Assembly: GCA_946902875.1 (NCBI GenBank)
Contig: OX336345.1
Location: forward strand, 17,453,395-17,517,394
Reading direction: 5' to 3'
From: Nematopogon swammerdamellus
Taxonomy: Eukaryota > Arthropoda > Insecta > Lepidoptera > Adelidae
DNA: 64,000 nucleotides
Part shown: positions 53,586 through 63,990 of the stretch, one piece after another
Numbering within the stretch: position 1 is the stretch's first letter
Layout: each line of letters starts with the position of its first letter
Notes under the pieces: generated by a model
The model's database searches: none
What the model saw: only the letters and a program-made list of their open reading frames with translations
Told to the model about the DNA's origin: nothing
Translations under genes and position numbers: made by a program

Positions 53586-54417
53586 ACCACAGAATAGAAA
53601 AGAGTACTCCGTACAGAAGCTGCTCTGTACAAACACTCACAAAGAAATAGCTACTCTGCGACGACGCGATAAAGTACAAATTGACTCGCACAGAGCTGCA
53701 TGACTAACCACGATAACCGCCTACATTTCGCTTCTCTTTCTGTCGTGTAACTCTATCTCGCAAGCGCGTCGTTCAGCGCGTCTAAGGGCTGTGTCTTTGT
53801 GCTGTCTTATTGTGAGGAATAAAATGAAGATGATACCTACCAACTTTTATCGTTCTAGCTACCAACGATACGATATTTAGCTACGGCAAATTCATGCGAA
53901 CAAATTCATGCATGCGTTAGCGTCACAATTAGTTTCTCACATCGAAGCGTGCATTGCGTGCAACCTTCTAGTGATAGTTTTGTTTGATCAATAAATTTAA
54001 TGATCAATGATCATCTAAAATGTACCTAACTATTATCCTTATACGAATTAGGCCATACACACCACGCTGTTCGGCGTCATCTAACTAATGTTATTGGCAA
54101 TATGATATAATTTTAAAATTTATGACCTCCTACTAATATGAATAAATAAATTACTAGAAATAAATCAAAATGCTACTAAACAAAACACTTACCTTTCTTC
54201 GTCTCTCGGCAATGAAAAAAAAAGACAAGTTTTCATTTGTCTGTTGACTTTTGCACCCGTCCACTGCACAATATTACGTGATTTCGACATTTTCTAAATT
54301 CGAAAGCGCCACGCGCCCGGTCTGGCTGGATAGCGGCAGCCCACTGTTAATTGTAGATTAGCCGCTACGCCAAGCGGTAGGCATTTAACTCGCGACCTTG
54401 AGCGAGTGACGAAGGCC
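53586..54417. other. No recognised feature
   Basis: Gene-free; inside the inverted-end pair. Confidence 0.4.
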
Positions 54418-54705
54418 TGCCTACACCTGCTGCTTCACCGTTCAGAACCGGTGTAAAACTGTATGTCCCTTACCTTGCCCCTACTAGGTGGTAGGCCCAA
54501 ACCGACTGGGTTCGTACCACCGTACTGTATGTACGATGTCCGCTTTGTATACTATAGAACAATAGCCTCGGTTGTGTTCTCCTCTACTCCAGTATAGCCA
54601 GCAATCCAGGGAAGTCTCCGGTATGGCACCTACCATCTCGGAGGTGATATTGGCTGGTCGGAGCATGTGCTTTGGCCCCTCCTACTCAGCCACCAATACC
54701 GGATA
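54418..54705 (+). mobile_element. SINE A-body
   Basis: CTACACCTGCTGCTTCACCG, GTTCAGAACCGGTGTAAAAC, CCTCGGTTGTGTTCTCCTCT, GGTCGGAGCATGTGCTTTGG. This is the uninterrupted reference for the MITE-split copy at 26.5 kb. Confidence 0.8.
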
Positions 54706-54712
54706 ACATAAA

Positions 54713-54770
54713 AAAAAGGTTAGACAGCTTATGGGTGGCTCGGTGCCATATGTCGCGCTTTCAATAGAAA
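54713..54770 (+). mobile_element. L1 LINE, last bases and tail
   Basis: GACAGCTTATGGGTGGCTCG, GTGCCATATGTCGCGCTTTC, then A-tail. Confidence 0.65.
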
Positions 54771-54774
54771 AAAA

Positions 54775-54970
54775 AGGTTGCTAAAAGGCGACAAGATAGC
54801 CACCTCTCACCTTGGCACGGTCTTTCCACCGAATCATGAAGCAGATGGAACTTAGTCCCTTAATTGCTGCTCGATAGTTATCTTGTCCTAATAGATTACT
54901 AAACGTGGTGGTCGGTGTTGTGCTGTAATTTACAAGAGTCCTTGCAGCACAACACCGATAACAGTGTCTT
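54775..54970 (+). mobile_element. SINE D-body
   Basis: AAAAGGCGACAAGATAGCCA, CCTCTCACCTTGGCACGGTC, GGTGGTCGGTGTTGTGCTGT, CCTTGCAGCACAACACCGAT. Confidence 0.78.
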
Positions 54971-55516
54971 TTTTCGTAATTAATGGTCGCACCATTTCTA
55001 ACAATTCATTAAAGGTGTGCAGGTCCATTCTAAGGTCTTTTAAGTCGAATTCTGTCAAAAGGTTTAAATGAGTCAATGTTTTGCGCTCTTTAAGCCACAG
55101 TTTCATTCATTTTCTTTTCTTTGTTTTATTATTTTGCTCACTTTCACATAAAAGGGCTAAAGCCACTCTATGTTGAAAGACAATGTGCCATACGCGAGAC
55201 GTCTTGACCGCCCGCGATCCAATATAGCACTGATAAGTTGAGTCAACCACGCGATCGTGTAGATGCTCGAACAATTTGGTTGACCCAACCAAGGTGAGTT
55301 TAGTTGATCCAACCACCCAATCGTGTAGAAGGCCTTTTAGTATCTAGTAATGAAATATTCGGGCCATAGGGAAGACACATTCAAAATAAAAAAATATATT
55401 TTTAATTCGCACAACTTGAGCATTTTGCCAGCTGTCTAGAATGACTGTCATGCTACAGTTTATATACTATTTTCGGTCCGGGGGCCAGAGTATTTGGGTA
55501 TGTGCGTCGACCCTTT

Positions 55517-55606
55517 ATATCAAAATTATGAAAATATTCAAAATATTTTTTCAAATATTTTGAATATTTTCATTATTTTGATATGAAAATATTCAAAATA
55601 TTTGAA
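55517..55606. repeat. AT-rich hairpin with a third repeat
   Basis: ATATCAAAATTATGAAAATA and the complement TATTTTCATTATTTTGATAT close a 32-bp stem; GAAAATATTCAAAATATTTG follows as a third copy. Confidence 0.8.
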
Positions 55607-55650
55607 AAAATGTTGGGTCTTATGTTACCTCAGAGAGGTAACATAAGACT

Positions 55651-55667
55651 CCCCACGTTGGGCGCCA
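55651..55667 (-). promoter_or_regulatory. Primer-binding site complementary to tRNA-Lys 3' end
   Basis: On the minus strand TGGCGCCCAACGTGGGG is complementary to the last 17 bases (CCCCACGTTGGGCG plus CCA) of tRNA-Lys(CTT) as I know it from animals. It stands two bases after a CA that would end an LTR. Confidence 0.7.
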
Positions 55668-55669
55668 AA

Positions 55670-55870
55670 TGTTGGGAATTGGGCCACAAGTTTCAACTTC
55701 CACTCCTTGACATTTACTTGTCAAATTAAAATTTCGTGCCAATACGCATCGCATAAAATAAACTGCTAAAACCTACCTTCATAATTTCATAAAGTTAATC
55801 GCAACCTACCTACAAAAATAAAAGACGACTAGTCATTCACGTGCACGTAAAGGGGGTTGAAAAAATTTGC
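55670..55870 (-). mobile_element. LTR fragment of a retrotransposon
   Basis: The LTR's 3' edge, reading ...CCCAATTCCCAACA on the minus strand, is fixed by the primer-binding site. Its 5' edge is lost where another LINE tail begins (55873). On the other side only an untranslated leader with a hairpin (GTCTTATGTTACCTC/GAGGTAACATAAGAC) is seen; no gag or pol. Confidence 0.55.
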
Positions 55871-55872
55871 AA

Positions 55873-56100
55873 AATAAATAAATAAATAAATAAATAAATA
55901 TCCATTTATTTCAGACATACAATTTTGTTTTTCACAGGTACAATACATAGCGTTCATCCAGTATGCCTGAAAAAGGTATAGGCGCAGTATTACAATGTAA
56001 CCTATATAACAAGTTGAGCATTGCACTGGTTTTAAGCCTAGCCTATGAAGTTAAAGATTGACAATAAAAAATAAAACATGGAAAAACAAAGAACAATGAT
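55873..56100 (-). mobile_element. LINE 3' UTR with (AAATA)n tail
   Basis: AATAAATAAATAAATAAATA then TCCATTTATTTCAGACATAC, TTCACAGGTACAATACATAG, GCCTGAAAAAGGTATAGG: a reversed LINE 3' UTR of a type not otherwise in the window. Confidence 0.6.
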
Positions 56101-56927
56101 AACAAAATAAAAAAAGAAAAAAATTGCAAATAACAATTCCAGAATCAAATAAAGTGCAAAATCAATATAAATCAAGCAACAAATAAAGTTAGAAACATTA
56201 AAATCAAACACGAACTATAATTAAAAATAAATAAAAACTGGTGAAGTTAAGTGAAAGTTGGCGAATATTCCTGTAAGTATCTTTCCCTTGTGGTTCAACG
56301 AACTTCATATAAAATTAGCATAGGCTCGAACATTTTGGTCTTATTCGTGTAGTAGGTATATACTTTTATATATAATTATGTTAATACAGCATATACATGC
56401 ATATTTTTTCCTATTGTTTTGTATATTTATGTTTTATTATTTGGTGAAATTGAGCCAAATGTTGGCTAGATTATGTGCAATAAACATATTTTAATTTGAT
56501 ATATGACAATTTGTAAAATCCGCGGCAGGCCTTAGTGCCGAATGAAACGTGTGTGGATTCTAATTCAAAAACCGCGACGGGTTTCTCCAACACAGGGAAG
56601 CTTTTGAAGAGTTTTGAGGTTCCCAGTATTTACCTGAGTCATACATATCCGCTCATCACAGGTTCAAAACACCGAACATTATGCACTGAGATACCTAGAA
56701 ACTGTTACGATATTCCTATACATTTGTCTATGCATTGTTGTCAACGTGAGTTCATTAAATGGACCGTAACAAAACCGAGCGTGTCACGTTTAACAATGAA
56801 ATAGTACGTACAAAAATATCGTGGGTTTTTCAGTGGTCCAAAGTGAATGGGTACATTACCGGAGCTTAAATTCCGCTCTAACTTTTCCATTAGGAAATAA
56901 ATCTAAAGGCGTGCCTATTTATTAGAT
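56101..56927. other. No recognised feature
   Basis: AT-rich to 56520, then an 89-residue plus frame (56535-56804) without recognised motifs. Confidence 0.4.
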
Positions 56928-57110
56928 AGGTAGATAGATAGATAGAAAATTCTTTTTGTTGCTCCAGTAAACATTAAACAGTAACAAATGCATTAGAAAA
57001 TTTACATAAGGTGCAAAGGCGGACTTATCCCTTACAGAGATTTCTTACAGTCAACCTTTGGATGTTTGAGATACGATAATATAGAGGAATGGAGCGTGAG
57101 AATTGAAGAT
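56928..57110 (-). mobile_element. L5 LINE 3' UTR
   Basis: (GATA)n, TTTTGTTGCTCCAGTAAACA, GCAAAGGCGGACTTATCCCT, ACAGTCAACCTTTGGATGTT. Confidence 0.75.
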
Positions 57111-57179
57111 AAAATAATAAAATAATACTTAACAATACATATATTATTGTTCCGTACAGTTGCATGTGTTTGTGTGTAG

Positions 57180-57578
57180 CCGTTCGGAAGTACTAGGAAT
57201 CTTTGTGTTGGACCTTATGCCCGGTGCATAAAGTCTATTCTCGCGTTGCCGCCGCAGTGCTGGATACTCGTGGCTCGCTGTGCGTGTGCCAATGTGTTAG
57301 TTTTCCAAAACTACCCGCGACTTTGGCGAGCCGAACGCCAACAACCGCGGCGACATTCGTTCTCTAACGCCCTTTCGGACGAGGCTCGCGGTCCTTGTGC
57401 TCGGTCGTGTGTGTGCCGTGGTGGCAGTCCTCGCGGCGTTTGTGTGTAATAGGACCGGTGGTTGTGAGCGCGCGATCGGTGGCTCGGTGCTGTGGAGAAA
57501 CGAGAACTCTGGCTGCACGCAGCGCTGGTAGAACGTTGTGGGTGTGTGGCGGTGACTGCCTGCTGGGCACGGACGGAG
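57180..57578 (+). promoter_or_regulatory. GC-rich block ending in a splice-donor-like GTAAGT
   Basis: From about 57240 GC content and CpG rise sharply, and the block ends GACGGAG|GTAAGT at 57578. Long frames exist on both strands (for example minus 57297-57641) but none is recognised and all are rich in R, T and P. It may be a host first exon with promoter or the 5' end of an unknown element. Confidence 0.3.
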
Positions 57579-57656
57579 GTAAGTCCATAGGTTCGAGTAT
57601 CTGCGGCGAGAAATTTCATACAGTCCATTTCTAGGGTACATATATATATATATATT

Positions 57657-57890
57657 TTTTTATGGAATCTGACACGATTGGGTACATCACCTACAACGTC
57701 CGTGATGTCAGCCCATAATACCGGGTGAACTAGGTGCCATGTCAGTGCTTCCCCCTTTGATCGTGCCGGCTACACTGAACTGGTCGGAAAACACAAACTA
57801 TTTACATAGCCGTTTTGACCGACGTTTCATTCAGTGCGGTGGTACCAACCCGGGCGGGTTAAACCCTACCACCAAGTAAGATTAGGAGGG
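57657..57890 (-). mobile_element. SINE B-body, reversed
   Basis: TATGGAATCTGACACGATTG to TTAAACCCTACCACCAAGTA. The head is missing. Confidence 0.78.
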
Positions 57891-58049
57891 AGGTTCCCAG
57901 TATTACATACATAACGCAACATTTGACTGCTTGTAGTAAAGAATAAACTACAAAACGGCTCAATCGATATATTTTACATTCAGTCTTCAATAATGATATG
58001 TGGCAAGTTGAGTTGCATCGTAGATGGTATAAGTATGTATAACCACAAT

Positions 58050-58383
58050 AGTTTTTTATGTAAACTGACACGGTTGGCTAATGGCTACATCACCTACAAC
58101 ATCCGTGATGTCAGCCCATAACACCGGGTGAACTTGGTGCCACGTCAGTGCCTCCCTTAGGTCGTGCCGCGTACACTGAACTGGACGGAAAGACAAACTA
58201 TTTACATAGCCGTTTCGACCGACCTATCATTCAGTGCGGTGGTACCAACACGGGCGGGTTAAACCCTACCACCTAGTAATATAAGAAGGGAGTCATATCC
58301 CTTAGTCGCCTTTTACGACATACACGGGGAGAGATACTATTCCTTTGGGGCTATTCTTTTAAAGTACCGGCCCTACACGGTAC
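58050..58383 (-). mobile_element. SINE, C-head plus B-body, full length
   Basis: ATGTAAACTGACACGGTTGG (duplicated CTAATGGCTA inside) to CCTTAGTCGCCTTTTACGAC and GGCCCTACACGGTAC. Confidence 0.83.
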
Positions 58384-58412
58384 AGTTGTAGGATATATTT
58401 CTATAATCATAA

Positions 58413-58772
58413 TTGCCGTGCTAAAGGGGGACAGGATAGGCACCTCTCACCTTGTCACGGTCCTTCCACCGGGTCATGCAGCAGGTGGGTCTTCATGCCT
58501 TACTTCCTGCCTGATGTAGTTATCTTGTCCGAAGTTTCTTGGCGGCTCTTCTTTGTGGGTGTAATCGAACCGGATTGTAAAAACTAAACAGGACACATTC
58601 AAGCGTAGGTAGTGTACTACCATACGAATGATGAATAAAGAATAAAGAATAAAGAATAATTTGCTAAACGTGGTGGTCGATGTTGCGCTGCATTTTCAAG
58701 AGTAATTGCAGCACAACACCAATTACTCCGCTTACCTCGATTGTCGGGAATATAGCGTGTGATATGTATGTA
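58413..58772 (+). mobile_element. SINE D-body with a LINE-tail insertion
   Basis: GCCGTGCTAAAGGGGGACAG to TTATCTTGTCCGAA, then about 120 foreign bases (TTGGCGGCTCTTCTTTGTGG to (GAATAAA)n), then TTTGCTAAACGTGGTGGTCG to the TATG tail. The insert is probably the very 3' end of another LINE with a 7-bp repeat tail. Confidence 0.75.
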
Positions 58773-59374
58773 TGTAATCATAATTAATTTCATTTAAAAT
58801 ATCTATAGTTACATTTTATTTTATCCATAGATCCGTCACAGATTGAAACAATGCCAATATTGAGCGTGAAATGTGTCTCAAATATCCATTGTTTAACTTT
58901 TGGCACAAAGCGCCAGTCATCGTTCATGAATGAAAGTTACGGTTGAATCCACATCGAAACCTCAATGAATCCTTATACTACGCAACCGACCAAATGTCAC
59001 GGAGTTTGGAACTTTTAAAAATTTTATTTTGCGCTAGAGATGTGCATAACAGTGTTCAGCTTAGTCTGATCGGCTTATAGTATGTATGTAAAACGAAAAT
59101 AATATAGTTAGTATGGTGTGTAAAATGGGACGGTAAAAACAACCAGTCAATAGTCTCGCCTGCTGAGGGTTCTGTATTTTCGATATATCTAAAAAAAAAA
59201 ACTAATTGTAATGGCTTTTCTTTTAATTTTTCTTCGCTTCGCTGTATTTTCTTTGAATTTTTCCTAATCGATTACTACTAACTACTATCTATTTGCAAAA
59301 TACAAAGAAACGAAATTTCTGTATTCTTAATTTAAAATTTCCACCAATACCCGTGTAGTTTTACCGTGTAGCCC
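58773..59374. other. No recognised feature
   Basis: Gene-free. Confidence 0.4.
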
Positions 59375-59520
59375 TACTATAATCTCACAACATACGACTC
59401 TCAAACATCCAAAGGTTGACTGGGAGAAATCCCTGTAAGGGATAAGTCCGCCTTTGCCCCTCATGTAAATTACTTATCGTTTGTTACTATTTCTATCTAT
59501 CTATCTATCTATCTATGTAT
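59375..59520 (+). mobile_element. L5 LINE 3' UTR with (TATC)n
   Basis: CTCACAACATACGACTCTCA, CATCCAAAGGTTGACTGGGA, GCCCCTCATGTAAATTACTT, ending in five to six CTAT units. Nearly identical to the 3' UTR of the L5 at 47.7 kb. Confidence 0.8.
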
Positions 59521-59587
59521 CTAGTTTTAGTTAGACCATGTGGTAGACAGACGAAAATCAGAGCCTCACCATAAATATTCATTTTAT

Positions 59588-59930
59588 ATACATACATACA
59601 TAATGTCATTACATACCACACGCTGTATCCCGACAATGGGGTGAGTAGAGTAATCGTTGTTGTGCTGCAAGTACTCTTGTAAATTACAGCACAACACATA
59701 CCACCACGTTTAGCAAAGTATTCGGACTATATTATCAAGCAGCAAGTAAGGCACGAAGACCCACCTGCTGCATGACAAGGTGGAACGACCGTACCGAGAG
59801 GTGGCTAGCCTATCGCCCTTTAGAACGGCATCGTATCCTTTTCCCTTAGTCGCCTTTTACGACATGCGCGGGGAGAGATGCAGTGGGGCTATTCTTTTTA
59901 AGTACTGGCCCCACGCGGTCCATTTTAATA
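59588..59930 (-). mobile_element. SINE, C-head plus D-body, full length
   Basis: Reversed: TACATACCACACGCTGTATC, CAAGCAGCAAGTAAGGCACG, AGAGGTGGCTAGCC, TAGTCGCCTTTTACGACATG, CAGTGGGGCTATTC, GGCCCCACGCGGTCC. Reference copy for the C plus D combination. Confidence 0.83.
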
Positions 59931-60492
59931 TGTACAATTTTTGCCACGGAACCCTATATAGAAATTTCGTTCACGGATCATTGGTCAGTCAGACCATTAT
60001 GTAGGATGGGCGTGTCACGTTTGACTGCGTGCGTAGACGCAGAAAAAGTTTGCCCACTAACGTTGGAAGGATGTCCGGGTTGACAGAATTTTAACGCACG
60101 CGTAGACCGCTAATCTATTTTGGCAGAGTTCCGTCTTTCTGTCTATAGTTTTTAAATTGTTTTAACGGTTCATTCCAAGTTAAATCAATTCTACAGTAAA
60201 GTTACTATGAAAATTTATTAAAGAGAAAAACTTCTGACATAAATGCGAACTGAAACGAAACATAATTTTCGGTTTATTTATTTATTGAAATTAACAAAGA
60301 AATGTTTTATAAAGAAACGAATTATTGTGCACTCAGTCTCATTAAATGCACTTGAGAAAATCTTCATAGCTGTATATTTCCGGTTACTTCACCGAAGTTA
60401 AAAAAACGCCTGTTAAGTGCGAACGTGGTTCACACAAAAAGGGTTCCGTAGCCATTTCCTTCTCGCAAGCATAGCAAGTGCGCGCGGGAAGG
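59931..60492. other. No clear feature
   Basis: 60400-60460 (TGTTAAGTGCGAACG, GGGTTCCGTAGCC) may be a decayed start of the CCGGCCAAGTGCGAGT family. Confidence 0.35.
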
Positions 60493-60533
60493 AAATCGAT
60501 CTCGAGCTCGCGGCGCGAGCTCGAGATCGATTT
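60493..60533. repeat. Perfect 19-bp palindrome
   Basis: AAATCGATCTCGAGCTCGC and GCGAGCTCGAGATCGATTT around GGC. Confidence 0.95.
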
Positions 60534-61247
60534 ATTTATCCAGATTTATTTCGACCATAAGGACTAAATGGACAATATAATTTTTTTTTTCTAAATTTAA
60601 ATGAGCTTTACGTTCCGAAGTAATCACCTCGCCAGCCTGTGTGACAGATGGCCGGGCGGACAGACACTTGACCTATTTTATAAGGGTCCTGCTAACGTCG
60701 GTGGCTACGGAAAAGGAATAACGGCACAATTGGTAAAATTTACCATAAGCAAGCTGGGAACAAAAATTATGTTGTTTGTCACTTAAAACAATTTCTCAGC
60801 AATTTCTACTGATCGAAAACCATCAACTAGCTATAAATGGGCGCTTATTCGTAATCTGTATTGAAAAACAAAAAAATATATAGGTAAAGGTCTTATAAGT
60901 AGGTATGAATGAACTTATATGAATGTAATATGCAAATTCTAAGTAATATTATATTATTCCCGCGTTTTTTTTTGTCCTATTTGAAAAAATAATGTGTTAG
61001 TACTCCGTCTATGACTAAGGCCTGGATCTACAAACCGCAAATCGTGAGTGAACGAAGAAATGAAAAGAATCTTCGACAATAGCTGAAGGAAGTGTGGAAT
61101 GAGAATGAATCAACATTTATAGCTAATATGGAAGTGGATGCCATTATACGGAGACAAAACCATGGTATAAATACTAAATACTTAATTAATTTTTGAGTAG
61201 TACCTACTTTATGCTAGCATCAATGGTTGATTAATGGGGAGAGATTT
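60534..61247. other. No recognised feature
   Basis: Gene-free AT-rich sequence. Confidence 0.4.
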
Positions 61248-61397
61248 TTTTTTTTTTTTATGGAAACTGACACGGTTGGCTACATCACCTACGACATCCG
61301 TGATGTCAGCCCATAACACCGGGTGAACTTGGTGCCACGTCAGTGCTTCCCTTCGGTCGTGCCGGCTACACTGAACTGGACGGAAAACACAAACTGC
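61248..61397 (-). mobile_element. SINE B-body 3' part, reversed
   Basis: T run, ATGGAAACTGACACGGTTGG to GGACGGAAAACACAAACT; stops at a (GCACT)n repeat. Confidence 0.8.
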
Positions 61398-61414
61398 ACT
61401 GCACTGCACTGCAG
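61397..61414. repeat. (GCACT)n simple repeat
   Basis: Short pentanucleotide repeat at the junction of two SINE fragments. Confidence 0.75.
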
Positions 61415-61690
61415 AGATGCACTAGGGCCATTATTTGTAAGGCACTAAGGGATAAGGGCGAGATGCCGTGCTAAAGGGTGACAGGCTAGGCCACCTGTCA
61501 CTTTGGCACGGTCCTTCCACCGAGTCACGCAGCAGGTGGGTCTTCGTGCCTTACTTGCTGCTTGATAGTTATCTTGTCCTTATGCTTTGCTAAATGGTGG
61601 TGGTCGGTCTTGTGCTGTAATTCGCCGGAGTTCTTGCAGCACAACACCGATTAATCTGCTTACCACCGATTGTCGGTATGTATGTACGTA
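61415..61690 (+). mobile_element. SINE D-body
   Basis: GGGATAAGGGCGAGATGCCG, TCTTCGTGCCTTACTTGCTG, GTGGTCGGTCTTGTGCTG, GCAGCACAACACCGATTAAT, tail GTATGTATGTACGTA interrupted by a MITE. Confidence 0.82.
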
Positions 61691-61864
61691 CAGTTACCGG
61701 CAGCAAATAATGCGTGTCGAGCTTTAGAAAGAGACCATCCGGTTGTATGTAGAGCGTTGTCCCTGTCGCACAGAGACGTGCGAGTTCGTGCGACAGGGAT
61801 GGCGCTCTACATCCGGATGGTCTCTTTCTAAAGCTCGACACGCATTATGTGCTTCCGAGAACTG
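61691..61864. mobile_element. 174-bp hairpin MITE, TA target duplication
   Basis: CAGTTACCGGCAGCAAATAA at 61691 and, inverted, TTATGTGCTTCCGAGAACTG ending 61864. The arms pair almost throughout (AGCTTTAGAAAGAGACCATC with its complement; TGTCCCTGTCGCAC with GTGCGACAGGGA). TA on both sides. It sits in the tail of a D-body SINE. Confidence 0.9.
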
Positions 61865-61944
61865 TATGTAGTTTTATTATTTGACTATATATGGTCAGAA
61901 TCATCTCAATAATGCATAAAACACAACTTTCAATGGCAAACTGC

Positions 61945-62035
61945 TATCTCTACTATATATCTCTTCTCTATCTCTATCTCTATCTCTATCTCTACCTCTA
62001 TCTCTATTTCTTCTTCTCTATCTCTACTTCTTATA
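61945..62035. repeat. (TATCTC)n simple repeat
   Basis: CTCTATCTCTATCTCTATCT with a few substitutions. Confidence 0.85.
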
Positions 62036-62226
62036 AAAGGGAACGTCTGTGTGTAATATGTATGTATGTATGTTTGAGGTAAATTCTGGAAGAACTGAAC
62101 ATGTTTTGATGCGGTTTGCACCAATGTAAAGAGTACCTAGTTCTTGAGGCTCACCATAGGCTATATACCATCACGCTAAATTTCCTTAGGGCTGAGCAGC
62201 ATCAAAGAAAGTATCATCATCATTAT

Positions 62227-62460
62227 AATCAGCCTGTATCGGTCCACTGCTGGACATAGATCTCTCCCAAGGCACGCCACCATACGCGGTCTTTTAAAGA
62301 AAGTATAGTATGAATGGAATTTAGTGTCGAATGGTATTGCCGAATGGAGAGGGAAGAGATGGACGGAGGGGAAGGGTGGGAGTTAAGGAGGCGAATGAGG
62401 AGAGGGAGGGAGGGGAGGGGGGAGAGAGAGAGATAGTTTATTATCATATTTACGTTTAAA
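62227..62460 (-). mobile_element. RTE-type LINE carboxy end, then purine-rich sequence
   Basis: Minus strand LKDRVWWRALGEIYVQQWTD then stop (62229-62300): the WR-x-LGE-x-YVQQW end of a second RTE-like family. 62340-62440 is a GA-rich tract without family match. Confidence 0.6.
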
Positions 62461-62461
62461 T

Positions 62462-62570
62462 CGGATTAGCTATTAAACCGAGTCTACCGCGAGCGAAGCC
62501 GCGGGCAAAAATTACGCCTAACTGAAGCACGTTTCCGAGCTATGTGGCTCGATGTTTCTGGCCAAACCTA
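62462..62570 (+). repeat. Helitron-like 3' end fragment and inverted-element relic
   Basis: CCGCGAGCGAAGCCGCGGGC-AAAA (about 62486-62510) without the final CTAG, then TTCCGAGCTATGTGGCTCGA, related to 24.63 kb. Confidence 0.45.
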
Positions 62571-63260
62571 TGGACGGACAGTGGATGATGGACAGACGGA
62601 ACCTTCGCAAATTGCACTAAATTCCGATGACCGAATGGCGAAACGCCGACATCAATGGCCGCTCCTACAGTCAACAATGACCGGAATAGGAAATGACGCT
62701 CCACCAAATACTGCAATCTTCGTCATCACCGTAGGTAGACCATCCGCTCTGAACTCACCTGTGAATGACTAAATAGCTCGCAGGGAGGAACACCGGCGTA
62801 CGGCAAAAAGACAAGCTAATTCTCAGTAAATCGTTTAATTAACCAATCCGATTTTTATACCCGGTGAATATACAGAATGTTTCAGATCGACCACATAATA
62901 TTACAACCACGCCGTTGCCAAATGTCCGGTTTTGGACCGGACACTCCGGTTTTTTTAGGCTTGTGTCCGGTTTCCAAATTAATGAAAAACCGGACATCAA
63001 GACTTCCGGTTTTATCTTCATGTATCGCAAATTTTTACTTTTTTCAAAACATTTTAATGCTTCTATAATCTTAGTGTGTTCTCCGATTTTGCAATTAGTT
63101 CGATAAATTCAACCCTTTTATTTATTACTCATCCCATTTATTTTCAAAAGTAAAGGTCATGAAAAATGTTGTGCCCCTCCAATTTTTTATAAGTATATTA
63201 AACATTTTTACCTGAAAAACCAAAGGCCCTTTGATAAAGAATGTCGACGGAGCTTTCATT
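62571..63260. other. No recognised feature
   Basis: GGTTTTGGACCGGACACTCC and nearby repeats of CCGGTTTT/CCGGAC give local low complexity near 62920-63010. No gene. Confidence 0.4.
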
Positions 63261-63352
63261 CGGGGCGGTGGTTGGCACCAACCCTAAGGTAAGAAGGGAA
63301 GGGACCTACAGTTTTACGTCCGGTTGGAATCCGAACCACGGTGAGCCTACAT
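63261..63352 (-). mobile_element. SINE fragment: box-B segment and start of B-body
   Basis: Reversed: GTAAGAAGGGAAGGGACCTA, CAGTTTTACG, GGAATCCGAACCACGGT. The 5S part is lost. Confidence 0.65.
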
Positions 63353-63499
63353 GGCCTTAGCTACTAAAATCTACTAAACTACTACTAAAACTACTAAAAT
63401 TTTACCTGACTTAAGTTTCCAAGTTTTTCGTGATTTTATGCGGCGTTCTGTCACATTTTTTTTAATTACCAAACACAGCCAAAGTGAAATAAAGGCACA

Positions 63500-63720
63500 G
63501 CCAATTATTTCACCTCCGAAAGAGGATTAAAGCCGCTGAGGAAAGCCTATTAACCCGCAGTTTAAAGATCCGTGCATTGGTGGAGTTGGGAAAGATATCC
63601 CCCGTAAGTCCATTCCACACCTTTGCCGTGCGACACAATAACAACGATCTAGAGTTGTCGTTGTCAACTGATCTTTCGGATCTTCTGACCGCTTTCCGAC
63701 TTGCCAAAAGGATCTAAGGG
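63500..63720 (-). mobile_element. L2 LINE carboxy end
   Basis: Minus strand SRSLLLCRTAKVWNGLTGDI, FPNSTNARIFKLRVNRLSSA then stop. 5'-truncated. Confidence 0.75.
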
Positions 63721-63721
63721 T

Positions 63722-63990
63722 TTAACACATACATACATTATATACCATATTATGCTGTTTCCCGACAATCGGGAGAAGCAGAATAATCGGTGATGTGCCG
63801 CAAGTATTCTTGTAAATTACAGCACAACACGGACCACTGCGTTTAGTGATGTAATAGGACAAGATAAAGCAGCAAGTAAGGCACGAAGTTCCACCTGCTG
63901 CATGACTCGGTGGAAGAACCGAAGAACGTAAAAGAAGACTAACTTGGTTCTTATCCCTTAGTCGTCTTTTACGACATGTGCGGGCCAAGG
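63722..63990 (-). mobile_element. SINE, C-head remnant plus D-body, at window end
   Basis: Reversed: ACACATACATACATTATATA, TGTTTCCCGACAATCGGGAG, ACAGCACAACACGGACCACT, CTGCTGCATGACTCGGTGGA, then TAGTCGTCTTTTACGACATG. The middle of the D-body 5' part is deleted. Confidence 0.75.

Larger units (their letters stand above)
52910..55341. mobile_element. Candidate 2.4-kb DNA transposon (inverted ends)
   Basis: 52910-52970 and 55281-55341 are inverted with about 80% identity over 61 bp: ACTAAAAGGCCTTCTACAC, GGGTGGTTG and CACCTTGGTTG-like blocks. CGTGTAGA-like motifs repeat near both ends (about 52984, 53116, 55254, 55322). SINEs sit inside. No target duplication or transposase seen. Confidence 0.5.

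Noticed and set aside
57297..57641. Minus-strand 114-, 105- and 74-residue frames
   Set aside because: Overlapping frames in a GC-rich block, rich in R, T and P, with no domain.
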